Source: an uncultured Gammaproteobacteria bacterium
GTDB taxonomy: Bacteria; Pseudomonadota; Gammaproteobacteria; SZUA-229
Direction of reading: 5' to 3'
Assembly: GCA_937998645.1 (NCBI GenBank)
Contig: CALLCZ010000047.1
Coordinates: 1 to 42,278 of the forward strand
Length of the DNA stretch: 42,278 nucleotides
Each line of letters opens with the position of its first letter. The stretch's first letter is position 1. Below the pieces are notes generated by a model. The model was not told the origin of the DNA and ran no database searches. It saw nothing but the letters and a program-made list of their open reading frames with translations. This document shows positions 24,973-35,581 of the stretch, piece after piece. Made by a program: the position numbers and the translations under genes.

Positions 24973-25440
24973 TTAGTCAGCTTTGAAAAGTAGCAAAATC
25001 TGTTCACCCTTTGTAGAACAGGCAGTTAACGTCATTTTTCTACCCTGAGGATGATGCTCAAGCACGCAATCGATATCTTCTTCAGCCAGAAAACCTGCCG
25101 CTTTTTCAGGCCATTCAATCAGGCAAATAGACGATTCATTGAAATAATCCCGTGCCCCGGTAAATTCCAGCTCTTCCGGATCAGCAAGTCGGTATAAGTC
25201 GAAGTGATAACACATCATTGAATCGAAACTATAGGGCTCAACCAGGGTGTAAGTCGGACTTTTGACCACTCCCGTATAGCCCAGGCCACGCAGGAAACCG
25301 CGTGCAAAAGTCGTTTTACCAGCGCCAAGAGGGCCCCGTAGATAGATCATCAGATTTGCAGCAGCATGTCCTGCCAGCCGGGCTGCGATGTCTTCTAGCT
25401 CGCTTTGTGAATGCAGGACCATTTCAACAGAACCGGTCAT
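24973..25440 (-). CDS. tsaE: TsaE, tRNA threonylcarbamoyladenosine synthesis ATPase
   Basis: TsaE works with TsaB and TsaD to make t6A37 in ANN-decoding tRNAs. The 155-residue protein has the P-loop RGPLGAGKTTFARGFL (about residues 36-50), SPTYTLVEPY, HFDLYRL and the WPEK motif, all standard. Its ATG overlaps the nnr stop by four bases (ATGA), so it is translationally coupled to nnr, the conserved yjeF-yjeE arrangement. Confidence 0.95.
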   Translation of the reverse strand: MTGSVEMVLHSQSELEDIAARLAGHAAANLMIYLRGPLGAGKTTFARGFLRGLGYTGVVKSPTYTLVEPYSFDSMMCYHFDLYRLADPEELEFTGARDYFNESSICLIEWPEKAAGFLAEEDIDCVLEHHPQGRKMTLTACSTKGEQILLLFKAD

Positions 25441-26933
25441 TCCTCCCGGTACCTGGCGGCTGCTCGAATATATTCGATAACATCGGTCGCCATCAGGCCG
25501 CGATCATCACCACAGGCTGCCATATCACCTGCACGCGCATGCAGGCAGACGGCGGCCATCACTGCCTTGCTTATATCCCCCGCCATAACAATTTGCTGAG
25601 CAGCCAATGAAGCGATCATCCCTGTAAGAACATCGCCCATTCCCGCTGTTGCCATGGCCGGATTGCCAAACGCGCAAACCTGAGGGAGCCCGTTATGCTG
25701 AATAATCGTACCTGAGCCTTTGAGTACGACATGAGCGTTGCACTTCTGCCTGAGTACCTGAGTAGCCTGGAAACGGTCATACTGGATATCACGCTTTCTC
25801 ACATTCAGGCAGCGCGAGGCCTCTCCGGGGTGCGGGGTAATGACACATTCCTCGGTGAGGCTCAAATGATCCCTTGCGGCCATTAAATTCAACGCATCCG
25901 CGTCAACCACCAGTGGGATGGTCGAATCCAGCACCAGGTATAGCAGGCGCTGCGCCCATGCGTCACTCCCCAGACCGCAGCCAACGGCTATGTAGTCAGC
26001 CTTCTCAAGCAGCCCGGGATCTATTTCACCATTGGCGCTGCCATGAACCATGCATTCCGGGCATGCCGCAACAACCGCATTGATATGCTCGTTCCGGGTT
26101 ACAACCGATACCAGACCCGATCCCGACCTGAGCGCGGCGCGCGCAGCCAGAATGACCGAACCCGGCATGCCATAATTTCCCCCGACGATCAGGACATGGC
26201 CGTTTTTGCCTTTGTGTATATCATGCCGTCGCGGCGATAATGCCCACTGCGAGGAATGACAAAGCAGCTCTGCATCCTGTTCAACAGATTCATAGACTTC
26301 TACCGGCAACCCCAGATCATCGAAACTGATTTCACCACAGCATGCCTTGCCGCTGCCGGTAAACATACCCTTCTTGAGACCTATAAAGGTAACGGTGTGA
26401 TTTGCATTAATCGCCGCGCCGGAAATCACGCCAGTATCCGCATTGAGCCCGGAAGGAATATCAACCGATATCACGGGTATACCTGACTGGTTTACTGTAT
26501 TGATTAACTGCTTCCAGTCATCTTCGACTTCACGTGTTAATCCTGTACCCAGCAGGGCGTCGATAATCACCTCGGCATCAGCCGTAAATTCTTTCTGATA
26601 AGGAAAAGTTTCGCCGCATTCCTGCCAATGCTGCCATGCCTGACTGGCATCACCTTGCAGTTTGCCCGGATCGATCATGCTGACAACGCGAACATCAAGA
26701 CCATGCGCCTGTGCAAGGCGCGCCAGCACATAACCATCACCGGCATTATTGCCTGCGCCGCACAATACTAGGATTGTTCTTGCGTCCGCATAATGCGCCA
26801 GCAGTGCATCAAGCACAGCCTGCCCCGCCCTGCGCATCAAGGTATAGCCGGGAATGCCGCAATCATTGATCGCGATCTGATCAAGAAGTGCTACTGTTTT
26901 GGCACTGTATAGATTTGTAGGTAATTTTTTCAA
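25437..26933 (-). CDS. nnr: Bifunctional NAD(P)HX epimerase/dehydratase
   Basis: This enzyme repairs hydrated NAD(P)H. The 498-residue protein has an N-terminal YjeF-type epimerase domain (CGAGNNAGDGYVLARLA, DALLGTGL, IPSGLNADTG) and a C-terminal ADP-dependent dehydratase domain (GNYGMPGSVILAARAA, ITPHPGEASRCLN, AMATAGMGDVLTGMIASL). The start was set at TTG 26933, giving LKKLPTNLYSAKTVALLD, which fits family N-termini. A further TTG at 26963 would add residues encoded by the repeat element. The chosen TTG is itself the terminal triplet of that element, and there is no Shine-Dalgarno sequence. The gene overlaps tsaE. Confidence 0.93.
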   Translation of the reverse strand: MKKLPTNLYSAKTVALLDQIAINDCGIPGYTLMRRAGQAVLDALLAHYADARTILVLCGAGNNAGDGYVLARLAQAHGLDVRVVSMIDPGKLQGDASQAWQHWQECGETFPYQKEFTADAEVIIDALLGTGLTREVEDDWKQLINTVNQSGIPVISVDIPSGLNADTGVISGAAINANHTVTFIGLKKGMFTGSGKACCGEISFDDLGLPVEVYESVEQDAELLCHSSQWALSPRRHDIHKGKNGHVLIVGGNYGMPGSVILAARAALRSGSGLVSVVTRNEHINAVVAACPECMVHGSANGEIDPGLLEKADYIAVGCGLGSDAWAQRLLYLVLDSTIPLVVDADALNLMAARDHLSLTEECVITPHPGEASRCLNVRKRDIQYDRFQATQVLRQKCNAHVVLKGSGTIIQHNGLPQVCAFGNPAMATAGMGDVLTGMIASLAAQQIVMAGDISKAVMAAVCLHARAGDMAACGDDRGLMATDVIEYIRAAARYREE

Positions 26934-27145
26934 CGCAAAGGCGCAAAGACGCAGAGGTCGCAAAGTTTAGTTCGTTATTCGGTTTATATAATAACAGCCA
27001 TCGGGCCACTGCAAGAGTTAAATATTCGTGTGTAAAATTCAAACCAAGACGAGTGAGAATTCAGGTAAAAAGTAACCTTGTTATATCAAATAAATAACAG
27101 CCTGTGTTCCCTTTGTGTCCTTCGCGCCTTAGCGCCTTTGCGTTG
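26931..27145. repeat. Small inverted-repeat element, CGCAAAG family, copy C
   Basis: This 215-base element has about 35-base imperfect terminal inverted repeats made of tandem CGCAAAG-type units (left end CAACGCAAAGGCGCAAAGAC, right end its near complement). It fills the whole serS-nnr gap: the right end stops one base before the serS stop codon (27149-27147), and the left end CAA is the complement of the nnr start TTG. The interior is A/T-rich and non-coding. It is related to copies at 5239-5374 and 14943-15031. Confidence 0.78.
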
Positions 27146-27146
27146 A

Positions 27147-28433
<1,287 letters not shown>

Positions 28434-28443
28434 TTATAACCAC

Positions 28444-28737
28444 TCAGTAAAAATCAGCGGCGAATGTTAACACATGGCCGGGAGAAATCAGGTCGCTGAT
28501 GGAGTCCAGTGCTGTTTCAACCTTATCCCCGGTATCAAAGAACTCGACTACAACCGGCATATCAAATGACAGATCGAGCAAGTTAGATGAATGTGTTTCA
28601 CCTGATTTCCCGAACCCGGTTATGCCTCGGTAGACCGTCACACCCTTGACCTTGTGTTCGTCATGCAGGCGCTGAAAGATCTTCTCGTGGATGTGTTTAC
28701 CTTCAGTAACATATATACGTGCAACAGTAACTTTCAT
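28444..28737 (-). CDS. DUF190 protein, CrcB partner
   Basis: This 97-residue protein, using the ATG at 28737, carries the DUF190 features VTVARIYVTEGKHIHEKIF, VKGVTVYRGITGFGKSGETH and LPVVVEFFDT-like PVVVEFFD. A further upstream in-frame ATG lies inside crcB and was not used. The chosen ATG overlaps the crcB stop (ATGA), indicating translational coupling. DUF190 genes often sit beside crcB, suggesting a role in fluoride resistance or in regulating the channel; the fold resembles the PII/CutA ferredoxin-like group. The biochemical role is not known to me. Confidence 0.88.
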   Translation of the reverse strand: MKVTVARIYVTEGKHIHEKIFQRLHDEHKVKGVTVYRGITGFGKSGETHSSNLLDLSFDMPVVVEFFDTGDKVETALDSISDLISPGHVLTFAADFY

Positions 28738-29108
28738 ATTTGACGCCCTATCAATACCCCGAACCATACTGCAACCAGACATACCAGCACACTTAACACG
28801 ATGTTCGTCACAGCGCGCATTACATCACCCTGCTCCAGAAGATTAAGAGTTTCAATTGAAAAGGTTGAAAAGGTTGTGAATGAACCCAGCACGCCGACCA
28901 GCACAGCAGCCCGCCACTCAGGCCCAATATTAAATCGTTCCAGCATCAATACACCGAGCAGACCCATCAGTAATGAGCCTGTTACATTGACGAACAAAGT
29001 ACCGTAAGGAAAACCCCTGCCCATGATCGAATAAACACTCAGGGAAGCGCCATAGCGTAATACAGCCCCGATTGCTCCACCCATAGCAATAAATATCAGG
29101 GCCTTCAA
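28734..29108 (-). CDS. crcB: CrcB/Fluc fluoride ion channel
   Basis: This 124-residue protein has four hydrophobic segments and the Fluc signatures GGAIGAVLRYG, GTLFVNVTGSLLMG (pore Asn) and GSFTTFSTFSIE (phenylalanine box). It forms a dual-topology dimer that lets fluoride leak out of the cell. It starts 9 bases after the acnB stop, so it is read from the acnB transcript and there is no room for its own fluoride riboswitch. Confidence 0.96.
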   Translation of the reverse strand: MKALIFIAMGGAIGAVLRYGASLSVYSIMGRGFPYGTLFVNVTGSLLMGLLGVLMLERFNIGPEWRAAVLVGVLGSFTTFSTFSIETLNLLEQGDVMRAVTNIVLSVLVCLVAVWFGVLIGRQI

Positions 29109-29117
29109 TGCCAGTTC

Positions 29118-31673
29118 CTAGGAGAGTTCTACGCTTATAGTATCTGCAATTTCAGTGTAATCCGGCATCTGATCAAAATTGAGGTAGCGATAGATATCCG
29201 CAGAGGCCGCTTCGAATGACTTCATACGCTCCATGTATTCATCCATGGTCGGTATATAACCCAGCGTTGCAGTAACTGCACTTAGTTCAGCGGATGCAAG
29301 GTAGACATTGGCGCCATTACCCAGTCGATTCGGGAAATTACGTGTCGATGTCGATAACACCGTTGCATTGTCAGCTACGCGCGCCTGGTTGCCCATGCAC
29401 AATGAACAGCCCGGCACTTCGGTGCGCGCGCCAGCTTTGCCGAACACAGCGTAGTGGCCTTCTTCCATCAACTCATGCGCATCCATTTTTGTCGGTGGCA
29501 CAACCCACATACGTGTCGGTAGACTGGTAACACCTTCGAGCACCTTGCTGGCAGCGCGATAATGTCCAATATTGGTCATACATGAGCCGATAAAGACTTC
29601 GTCAACTTTTTCGCCACCGACTTCGGATAACGGCTTGATGTCATCAGGATCATTCGGACATGCCAGCAGTGGTTCCCTGATTTCATTCAGATCGATTTCA
29701 ATAATTTCTGCATATTCAGCGTCAGCATCCGCTTCAAGCAACTGGGGATTCTGTAGCCACTGCTCCATTGCTTTGATGCGACGCTGCAATGTACGTTTGT
29801 CTTCATAGCCGTTTGCAATCATCCATTTCAACAGCGTGATATTGGAATTCAGGAATTCGATGATCGGTTCCTTGTTCAGGCGTACCGAACAACCGTTGGC
29901 TGAACGTTCTGCAGATGCATCCGACAATTCAAATGCCTGCTCAACCTTCAGATCTGGCAAGCCTTCGATTTCCAGCACACGACCATTAAATACATTCTTC
30001 TTGCCTTTCTTCTCGACGGTAAGCAGGCCTTTCTGGATCGCTACGTAAGGAATAGCATTTACCAGATCACGCAGTGTGATACCGGGCTGCATCTCTCCCT
30101 TGAAGCGAACCAGTACGGATTCCGGCATGTCCAGCGGCATGACTCCCAGGGCGGCGCCGAATGCCACCAGGCCGGAGCCCGCCGGGAAACTGATACCAAT
30201 CGGGAAACGTGTATGCGAGTCTCCGCCGGTACCGACAGTATCCGGCAATATCATCCGGTTCAGCCATGAGTGGATGATGCCATCACCCGGACGCAAGGCG
30301 ACACCGCCACGTGTCTGCATGAAATCCGGTAGTTCGTGTTGCAGTTTCACATCCACCGGCTTTGGGTAAGCAGCTGTATGACAGAAACTCTGCATCACCA
30401 GGTCAGCTGAAAAGCCGAGGCAGGCGAGTTCTTTCAACTCATCGCGCGTCATCGCACCCGTTGTATCCTGGGAGCCGACAGTCGTCATCTTTGGTTCGCA
30501 GTAGGCTCCCGGTCTGACACCTTCAACACCGCAGGCACGGCCAACCATTTTTTGCGCCAGCGTGTATCCCTTACCGGTGTCCTTGACCTCCGCGGGTCTG
30601 CGGAAAATATCTGACGGGCCGTCACCCAGAAATTCGCGAGCCCTGTCTGTGAGACCACGCCCGATGATCAGCGGGATACGTCCTTTCGCTCGCACTTCAT
30701 CCGGCAGCGTTGTAGGACGCAGCTCAAATTTACATAGTTCATCGCCGGCTTCGTTCAATATAACGCCGTCAAACGGGCGAATACGTATCACGTCGCCCAT
30801 GTTCATACCATCGACATCACATTCTATGGGCAAGGCGCCGGAGTCTTCCGCGGTGTTGAAAAATATCGGTGCGATTTTGCCACCCAGCACCACACCGCCC
30901 TCGCGCTTGTTGGGAACATAAGGTATATCAGTCCCCATGTGCCATAAAACAGAATTGATTGCGGACTTGCGTGAAGAGCCGGTTCCAACCACATCACCGA
31001 CATAGGCAACGGGATGGCCTTTTTTCTTAAGCTCCTCCAGCGTCTCGAGCGGGTTTTCCATCTTGCTGACCAGCATAGACTTCGCATGAAGCGGAATATC
31101 CGGCCTGCTCCATGCTTCGGTCGCCGGTGAAAGATCATCGGTGTTTGTTTCACCCGGAACCTTGAAAACGGTGACTGTAATTTCTTCACTCAGCTCTGGA
31201 AGTGAAGTAAACCATTCAGCATCCGCCCATGAGCGCAGTACGCGTGCTGCATACTCATTCTTGTCTGCCTTGTCAGAAACATCATGGAAGGCATCATAGA
31301 TAAGGCGGGTATGTGACAAGGCCGTGGCTGCAGCATCGGCGGTCACATCATCATCGAGCAGTTCGACCAGGGGCTGAATGTTATAGCCACCAAGCATGGT
31401 GCCGAGCAACTCAGTCGCACGATTACGTTCAATGATGCCGCATTCAGTACTGCCCCTGGCTATATCGGCCAGAAATGCCGCTTTTACATAGGCCGCCTGG
31501 TCAACTCCGGGTGGGACACGGTTGACCAGCAGGTCCAGCAGGAATTCTTCCTCACCGGCTGGTGGATTCTTGATGTTTTCGACCAGATCAGCGACTTGCC
31601 TGGCGTCCAGTGCCAGTGGCGGCAAGTTTTCTGCTGCACGTTCAGCTGCATGTTTACGATAAGCCTCTAGCAC
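29118..31673 (-). CDS. acnB: Aconitate hydratase B
   Basis: This is the TCA-cycle [4Fe-4S] aconitase. The 851-residue protein begins [20 protein letters not shown], has the N-terminal HEAT-like domain ([20 protein letters not shown]), the swivel domain ([20 protein letters not shown]) and the catalytic part with cluster-binding cysteines in [13 protein letters not shown] and [12 protein letters not shown]. The start is GTG at 31673 with GAGGAAAA upstream, matching the E. coli N-terminus. It lies downstream of iscR-iscU but a perfect 19-bp terminator hairpin separates them, so it probably has its own promoter, while crcB, DUF190 and serS follow closely. Confidence 0.97.
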   Translation of the reverse strand: MLEAYRKHAAERAAENLPPLALDARQVADLVENIKNPPAGEEEFLLDLLVNRVPPGVDQAAYVKAAFLADIARGSTECGIIERNRATELLGTMLGGYNIQPLVELLDDDVTADAAATALSHTRLIYDAFHDVSDKADKNEYAARVLRSWADAEWFTSLPELSEEITVTVFKVPGETNTDDLSPATEAWSRPDIPLHAKSMLVSKMENPLETLEELKKKGHPVAYVGDVVGTGSSRKSAINSVLWHMGTDIPYVPNKREGGVVLGGKIAPIFFNTAEDSGALPIECDVDGMNMGDVIRIRPFDGVILNEAGDELCKFELRPTTLPDEVRAKGRIPLIIGRGLTDRAREFLGDGPSDIFRRPAEVKDTGKGYTLAQKMVGRACGVEGVRPGAYCEPKMTTVGSQDTTGAMTRDELKELACLGFSADLVMQSFCHTAAYPKPVDVKLQHELPDFMQTRGGVALRPGDGIIHSWLNRMILPDTVGTGGDSHTRFPIGISFPAGSGLVAFGAALGVMPLDMPESVLVRFKGEMQPGITLRDLVNAIPYVAIQKGLLTVEKKGKKNVFNGRVLEIEGLPDLKVEQAFELSDASAERSANGCSVRLNKEPIIEFLNSNITLLKWMIANGYEDKRTLQRRIKAMEQWLQNPQLLEADADAEYAEIIEIDLNEIREPLLACPNDPDDIKPLSEVGGEKVDEVFIGSCMTNIGHYRAASKVLEGVTSLPTRMWVVPPTKMDAHELMEEGHYAVFGKAGARTEVPGCSLCMGNQARVADNATVLSTSTRNFPNRLGNGANVYLASAELSAVTATLGYIPTMDEYMERMKSFEAASADIYRYLNFDQMPDYTEIADTISVELS

Positions 31674-31746
31674 GTGTTTTCCTCGATTGATGTGGATATG
31701 GGGAATGTATTATAACTTTTGATGCCAATGCACACAAAGATCCCGG

Positions 31747-31787
31747 GCCGCACAAAAAAGCCCGCAGAGCGGGCTTTTTTGTGCGGC
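31747..31787 (-). terminator. Bidirectional-type terminator between iscU and acnB
   Basis: A perfect 19-bp inverted repeat (GCCGCACAAAAAAGCCCGC and its complement, loop AGA) lies 14 bases past the iscU stop. The stem contains six A:T pairs placed so that a run of T follows the inner GC-rich hairpin GCCCGC/GCGGGC on either strand. Confidence 0.88.
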
Positions 31788-31801
31788 AGTCATAAGATCA
31801 A

Positions 31802-32182
31802 TTAGTTGTGCTTACCATTGTAATCTTCAATTGCAGCATGAATCGCATCTTCTGCCAGTACCGAGCAATGAATCTTTACGGGCGGCAATGCCAGCTCTTC
31901 TGCAATATCGGTGTTTTTAATCAACTTTGCTTCTTCCAGTGACTTGCCTTTGACCCATTCTGTCAGCAGCGAACTGGATGCAATCGCACTGCCGCAACCA
32001 TAAGTTTTAAACACCGCATCTTCAATAATGCCGTCATCATTAACCTTGATTTGCAGCTTCATCACGTCACCACAGGCGGGTGCGCCCACCATACCGGTTC
32101 CTACATTCTCTTCATCTTTATTGAAAGAACCGACGTTTCGAGGATGTTCATAATGATCAAGTACTTTTTCACTGTAAGCCAT
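31802..32182 (-). CDS. iscU: Iron-sulfur cluster scaffold IscU
   Basis: The 126-residue scaffold has all three cluster cysteines and the key aspartate at the standard positions: Cys37 and Asp39 (GAPACGDV), Cys63 (YGCGSAIASSS) and Cys106 (KIHCSVLAEDAI). The LPPVK motif recognised by the HscA chaperone is present at 99-103, although no hscA is in the window. It follows iscR by only 12 bases: the cysteine desulfurase gene iscS that normally lies between them is absent, as are iscA, hscB, hscA and fdx downstream. Confidence 0.97.
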   Translation of the reverse strand: MAYSEKVLDHYEHPRNVGSFNKDEENVGTGMVGAPACGDVMKLQIKVNDDGIIEDAVFKTYGCGSAIASSSLLTEWVKGKSLEEAKLIKNTDIAEELALPPVKIHCSVLAEDAIHAAIEDYNGKHN

Positions 32183-32194
32183 GGTGAAATACCT

Positions 32195-32689
32195 CTATAT
32201 CATGCCCTGGGAGATTGCTTCTGCCTGGCGTCTTGCCAGAATAAAGCGCCCATTCATCTTGTCACGCTGTAATGACAACTCGGGTATACCCGGTCTGTCA
32301 ACAAACTGTGACAGTGTAATATTGTCGAGGAAATCATATAGCCTTTTGCTCAGCTCGGTCCACAATTCATGCGTCAGGCAGGCTTCACCATTATCACAGT
32401 CAGCCTTACCGCCACAACGCGTCACATCAACGCTTTCATCGACTACACTGATAATTTCACCAATGCTTATTTCACTGGCTGGACGGGCAAGACGATAACC
32501 CCCGCCAGGCCCACGCACACCTTTGACCAGGCCGCCCTTGCGCAATTTGGCAAACAGCTGTTCCAGATAAGACAGGGAAATACCCTGGCATTGCGAAATA
32601 TCCGCCAAAGTTACCGGACCTGCCTTATCATGAATAGCCAGATCCATCATAGCAGTCACGCTATAGCGCCCTTTTGTTGACAGTCTCAT
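32195..32689 (-). CDS. iscR: IscR, [2Fe-2S]-sensing transcription regulator
   Basis: This Rrf2-family repressor of Fe-S assembly genes has 164 residues from ATG 32689, chosen for the GAGGTG site 7 bases upstream rather than an ATG four codons earlier. The winged helix includes [20 protein letters not shown] and [20 protein letters not shown]. The cluster ligands Cys92, Cys98, Cys104 and His107 ([17 protein letters not shown]) fall at exactly the E. coli positions. The promoter region upstream carries a candidate IscR operator, implying autoregulation. It heads a truncated iscR-iscU unit. Confidence 0.97.
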   Translation of the reverse strand: MRLSTKGRYSVTAMMDLAIHDKAGPVTLADISQCQGISLSYLEQLFAKLRKGGLVKGVRGPGGGYRLARPASEISIGEIISVVDESVDVTRCGGKADCDNGEACLTHELWTELSKRLYDFLDNITLSQFVDRPGIPELSLQRDKMNGRFILARRQAEAISQGMI

Positions 32690-32727
32690 GTAACACCTCA
32701 TAATTCCTGACTAAAATAGTATGGATT

Positions 32728-32760
32728 AGTCTACAAATACCTACTAATTTAGTCAAGTAT
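32728..32760 (-). promoter_or_regulatory. iscR promoter with overlapping IscR type-1-like operator
   Basis: On the minus strand TTGACT (32756-32751), a 17-base spacer and TAGACT (32733-32728) form a promoter. The -35 box is embedded in a near-palindrome at 32760-32737 running ATACTTGACTAAATTAGTAG plus GTAT. This matches the type-1 IscR consensus as I remember it, except for one missing base in the right half. Binding there would block RNA polymerase, as in autoregulated isc operons. Confidence 0.6.
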
Positions 32761-32917
32761 TATTCTGCAAAGAAATTGTAATTATTCCGGGATACGATTT
32801 GGGCGGTAATCGGTGTTGAAGCGGGAAATCAGCATCAGAAAATTCCTGTATAAAGTGAACTGATGACATTAACCCTGGAAAAACCAAGGCTTTATCCCGT
32901 ACTGCTGGCAGTGGCAG

Positions 32918-34516
32918 CTAGTGATATATCGTCGCCCGCGCAAGCTCTCGCGTGTAATCCTGCTGTGGATTCTCGAACACGTCTTCGACGGCGCCCGCTT
33001 CAACAACTTTTCCTTCACGCATCACGATAACCCGGTGGGACATCGCGCGTATGACGCGCAGGTCGTGGCTGATAAACAGGTAGCTGAGCTTATGCTTTAC
33101 CTGCAACTCGGAGAGAAGGCTTAGCACCTGCTTTTGTACCGAGACGTCCAGAGCACTGGTGGGCTCGTCCAGCAGTATGACATCCGGCTCCAGGATCACC
33201 GTGCGTGCTACAGCAATTCGTTGCCGCTGGCCACCCGAAAACTCATGCGGATAACGCCATAGTGCGCCTTGATCCAGACCCACCTCTTGCAGTGTTTTAA
33301 CGATACGATCATAACGCTGCACCTTGTTCAACTCCGGATAGTGCAGCTTCAGACCTTCTCCGACAATCTGCTCTACCGTCATCCTCGGTGACAGCGAAGA
33401 AAACGGGTCCTGGAATACTATCTGGAAGAATCGTCGCAGCGGGCGCATCTGCTGTTCACGATAATCCGAAATAATGTGGTCTCTGAAGCGAATCCTGCCT
33501 GTTGAATCCTGCATCCTCAACAGCGCCATACCCAGCGTGGTTTTACCGGAACCGGATTCGCCGACAATACCCAGGGTTTCACCCTGCCTTAGCTCTACAT
33601 CAATATCATCGACAGCTTTGACTTCACCCACCTTGCGTTTGAAAAAACCTTTTCGAACCGGGAAATACACACGAATATTCTCCGCTTCGATCACCGTATT
33701 TTTACCGGGTTCGATTTCAGCAATACGTGACTCCGGTTCACTGTCAAGCAAATACTGTGTGTATTCATGCCGTGGATGTTCGAACAATTCTGATGACTGC
33801 GCCTGCTCGACAATTTTACCTTCGTGCATGACGCAAACGCGATCGGCAAAACGACGCACAAGATTGAGATCATGTGTAATCAGCAGAACCGACATGCCTG
33901 TTTCCTTCTGCAAATCCTTGAGTAAATCAAGAATCTGTTGCTGAACCGTAACATCAAGCGCAGTGGTGGGTTCATCCGCAATCAACAATGCCGGGTCGCA
34001 GGCCAGTGCCATCGCAATCATTGCACGCTGGCGCTGCCCCCCGGACAGCATGTGAGGAAACGAATCGATTTTTTGCTGCGGCTCTTTGATGCCCACCCGG
34101 TCGAGCGCTTCTATTGCAACTTTTCTTGCGGTCAGATTATCCATCTTCCTGTGCAATTTCAGCGTCTCCTGAATTTGCACACCCACTGGATATACCGGAT
34201 TCAATGATGTCATCGGTTCCTGGAAAATCATTGATATATCCTGGCCGCGAATAGCCCTCATCTCGGCTTCAGAGGCAAGCATCAAATCACGATTTTGATA
34301 GATGATGCGGCCATCCGGGTAATCAACATGCCTCTCGTCATGCAGTTTTAACAGTGATAAAGCCGTAACTGACTTGCCTGATCCTGATTCACCGACGATG
34401 GCAACATTCTCGGATTTGTCGATATCGAAACTGACACCTCGCAAAGCTTCTATATCACCACCCTGTGTTTTAAAGGTGACCTTGAGATTCTCGACTTGAA
34501 TAAGCTTATCGGTCAT
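32918..34516 (-). CDS. yejF: Peptide ABC transporter ATPase, two nucleotide-binding domains (YejF)
   Basis: This 532-residue duplicated ATPase starts at ATG 34516 ([14 protein letters not shown]), preferred over an upstream ATG because AAGGAAG lies just before it. Each half has Walker A ([23 protein letters not shown]), signature ([30 protein letters not shown]) and Walker B ([25 protein letters not shown]). It powers import by YejB/YejE. It starts one base after the yejE stop, so translation is coupled. It is the last gene of the yejABEF operon. Confidence 0.95.
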   Translation of the reverse strand: MTDKLIQVENLKVTFKTQGGDIEALRGVSFDIDKSENVAIVGESGSGKSVTALSLLKLHDERHVDYPDGRIIYQNRDLMLASEAEMRAIRGQDISMIFQEPMTSLNPVYPVGVQIQETLKLHRKMDNLTARKVAIEALDRVGIKEPQQKIDSFPHMLSGGQRQRAMIAMALACDPALLIADEPTTALDVTVQQQILDLLKDLQKETGMSVLLITHDLNLVRRFADRVCVMHEGKIVEQAQSSELFEHPRHEYTQYLLDSEPESRIAEIEPGKNTVIEAENIRVYFPVRKGFFKRKVGEVKAVDDIDVELRQGETLGIVGESGSGKTTLGMALLRMQDSTGRIRFRDHIISDYREQQMRPLRRFFQIVFQDPFSSLSPRMTVEQIVGEGLKLHYPELNKVQRYDRIVKTLQEVGLDQGALWRYPHEFSGGQRQRIAVARTVILEPDVILLDEPTSALDVSVQKQVLSLLSELQVKHKLSYLFISHDLRVIRAMSHRVIVMREGKVVEAGAVEDVFENPQQDYTRELARATIYH

Positions 34517-34517
34517 A

Positions 34518-35564
34518 TTATTGCTTCCTTGTATCCAGTGCTTCACGCAAGGCTTCGCCTATAAAGATCAACAGCATCAGGGTGCCAACCAGCACGATAA
34601 AGGTGCTCAATGACAACCACCAGGCTTCAATATTCTCCTTTCCCTGTGACAGCAACTCACCCAGGCTTGGTGTGGTTGGCGGTACGCCCAGACCAAGAAA
34701 ATCAAGACTGGTCAAAGCCAGGATCGAACCACTGATACGAAAAGGCAGGAATGTAATCACCGGCGTCATGCTGTTAGGCAATAAATGGTGGCGCATAATC
34801 GCGATATCCGATAATCCCATTGCGCGTGCCGCACGCACATAGTCCATATTGCGGCCACGAAGAAACTCGGCGCGTACGTAATCCGACAGCCCCATCCAGC
34901 CGAACATGGATAAAAGTATGATTAGCAGCCAGATGCTAGGTTGAAAGATCGAGGCAAAAATGATCAGCAAATACAGTTCCGGCATCGAAGACCAGACTTC
35001 GATAAGGCGCTGCATGAACAGATCAAGCCTGCCCGAAAAATAACCCTGCACCGCACCTGCAAGGATACCAATCGCCACACCGATTGCGGTCAGCGCAAAT
35101 GCAAACAGCACAGACAGACGAAAACCATAAACAAGCCTGGCAAAGACGTCTCTGCCACGATCGTCTGTTCCAACCAGATTCTGGGACGTTGGCGGCGCCG
35201 GATTGGGCAGTTCCGATCTGAAATTGATGGTGTTGTAACTGTAGTGAATCAGCGGATCGATTACCCAGTTATCACCCGTTGTGATCAGATCACGCACATA
35301 GGCATCCGAGTAATCCGCCTCGGTTTCAAAGTCGCCACCGAATGCCGTCTCGGGATAAGCAATCAGAAATGGAAAATAAAGTTCACCCTGGTAGTTGACA
35401 ATCAAAGGCTTGTCGTTAAACAGAACTTCGGCAAACAGGCTGAGCACAAATAAAATGCCGAACAACCACAGGCTTATATAACCGCGCCGGTTTGCCTTGA
35501 AGCGCAACCATGAACGTCTTCCCGGTGAAAGGTGCACATTATTCGAACTGCCAATGTTATTCAT
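34518..35564 (-). CDS. yejE: Peptide ABC transporter permease YejE
   Basis: This 348-residue inner-membrane permease of the Dpp/Opp type has a cytoplasmic N-terminus (SPGRRSWLRFKANRRGYISL), a long periplasmic loop characteristic of YejE (DNWVIDPLIHYSYNTINF, then NLVGTDDRGRDVFARL) and the EAA loop with RAEFLRGRNMDYVRAARAMG, followed by the ending helices. It starts 17 bases after the yejB stop. With YejB it forms the channel for microcin C-like and other small peptides in the known family. Confidence 0.94.
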   Translation of the reverse strand: MNNIGSSNNVHLSPGRRSWLRFKANRRGYISLWLFGILFVLSLFAEVLFNDKPLIVNYQGELYFPFLIAYPETAFGGDFETEADYSDAYVRDLITTGDNWVIDPLIHYSYNTINFRSELPNPAPPTSQNLVGTDDRGRDVFARLVYGFRLSVLFAFALTAIGVAIGILAGAVQGYFSGRLDLFMQRLIEVWSSMPELYLLIIFASIFQPSIWLLIILLSMFGWMGLSDYVRAEFLRGRNMDYVRAARAMGLSDIAIMRHHLLPNSMTPVITFLPFRISGSILALTSLDFLGLGVPPTTPSLGELLSQGKENIEAWWLSLSTFIVLVGTLMLLIFIGEALREALDTRKQ

Positions 35565-35581
35565 ACTGATTCACCATTCAT

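Noticed and set aside
28734..29108. Possible fluoride riboswitch before crcB
   Set aside because: Only 9 bases separate acnB from crcB, so no leader RNA can be present there.
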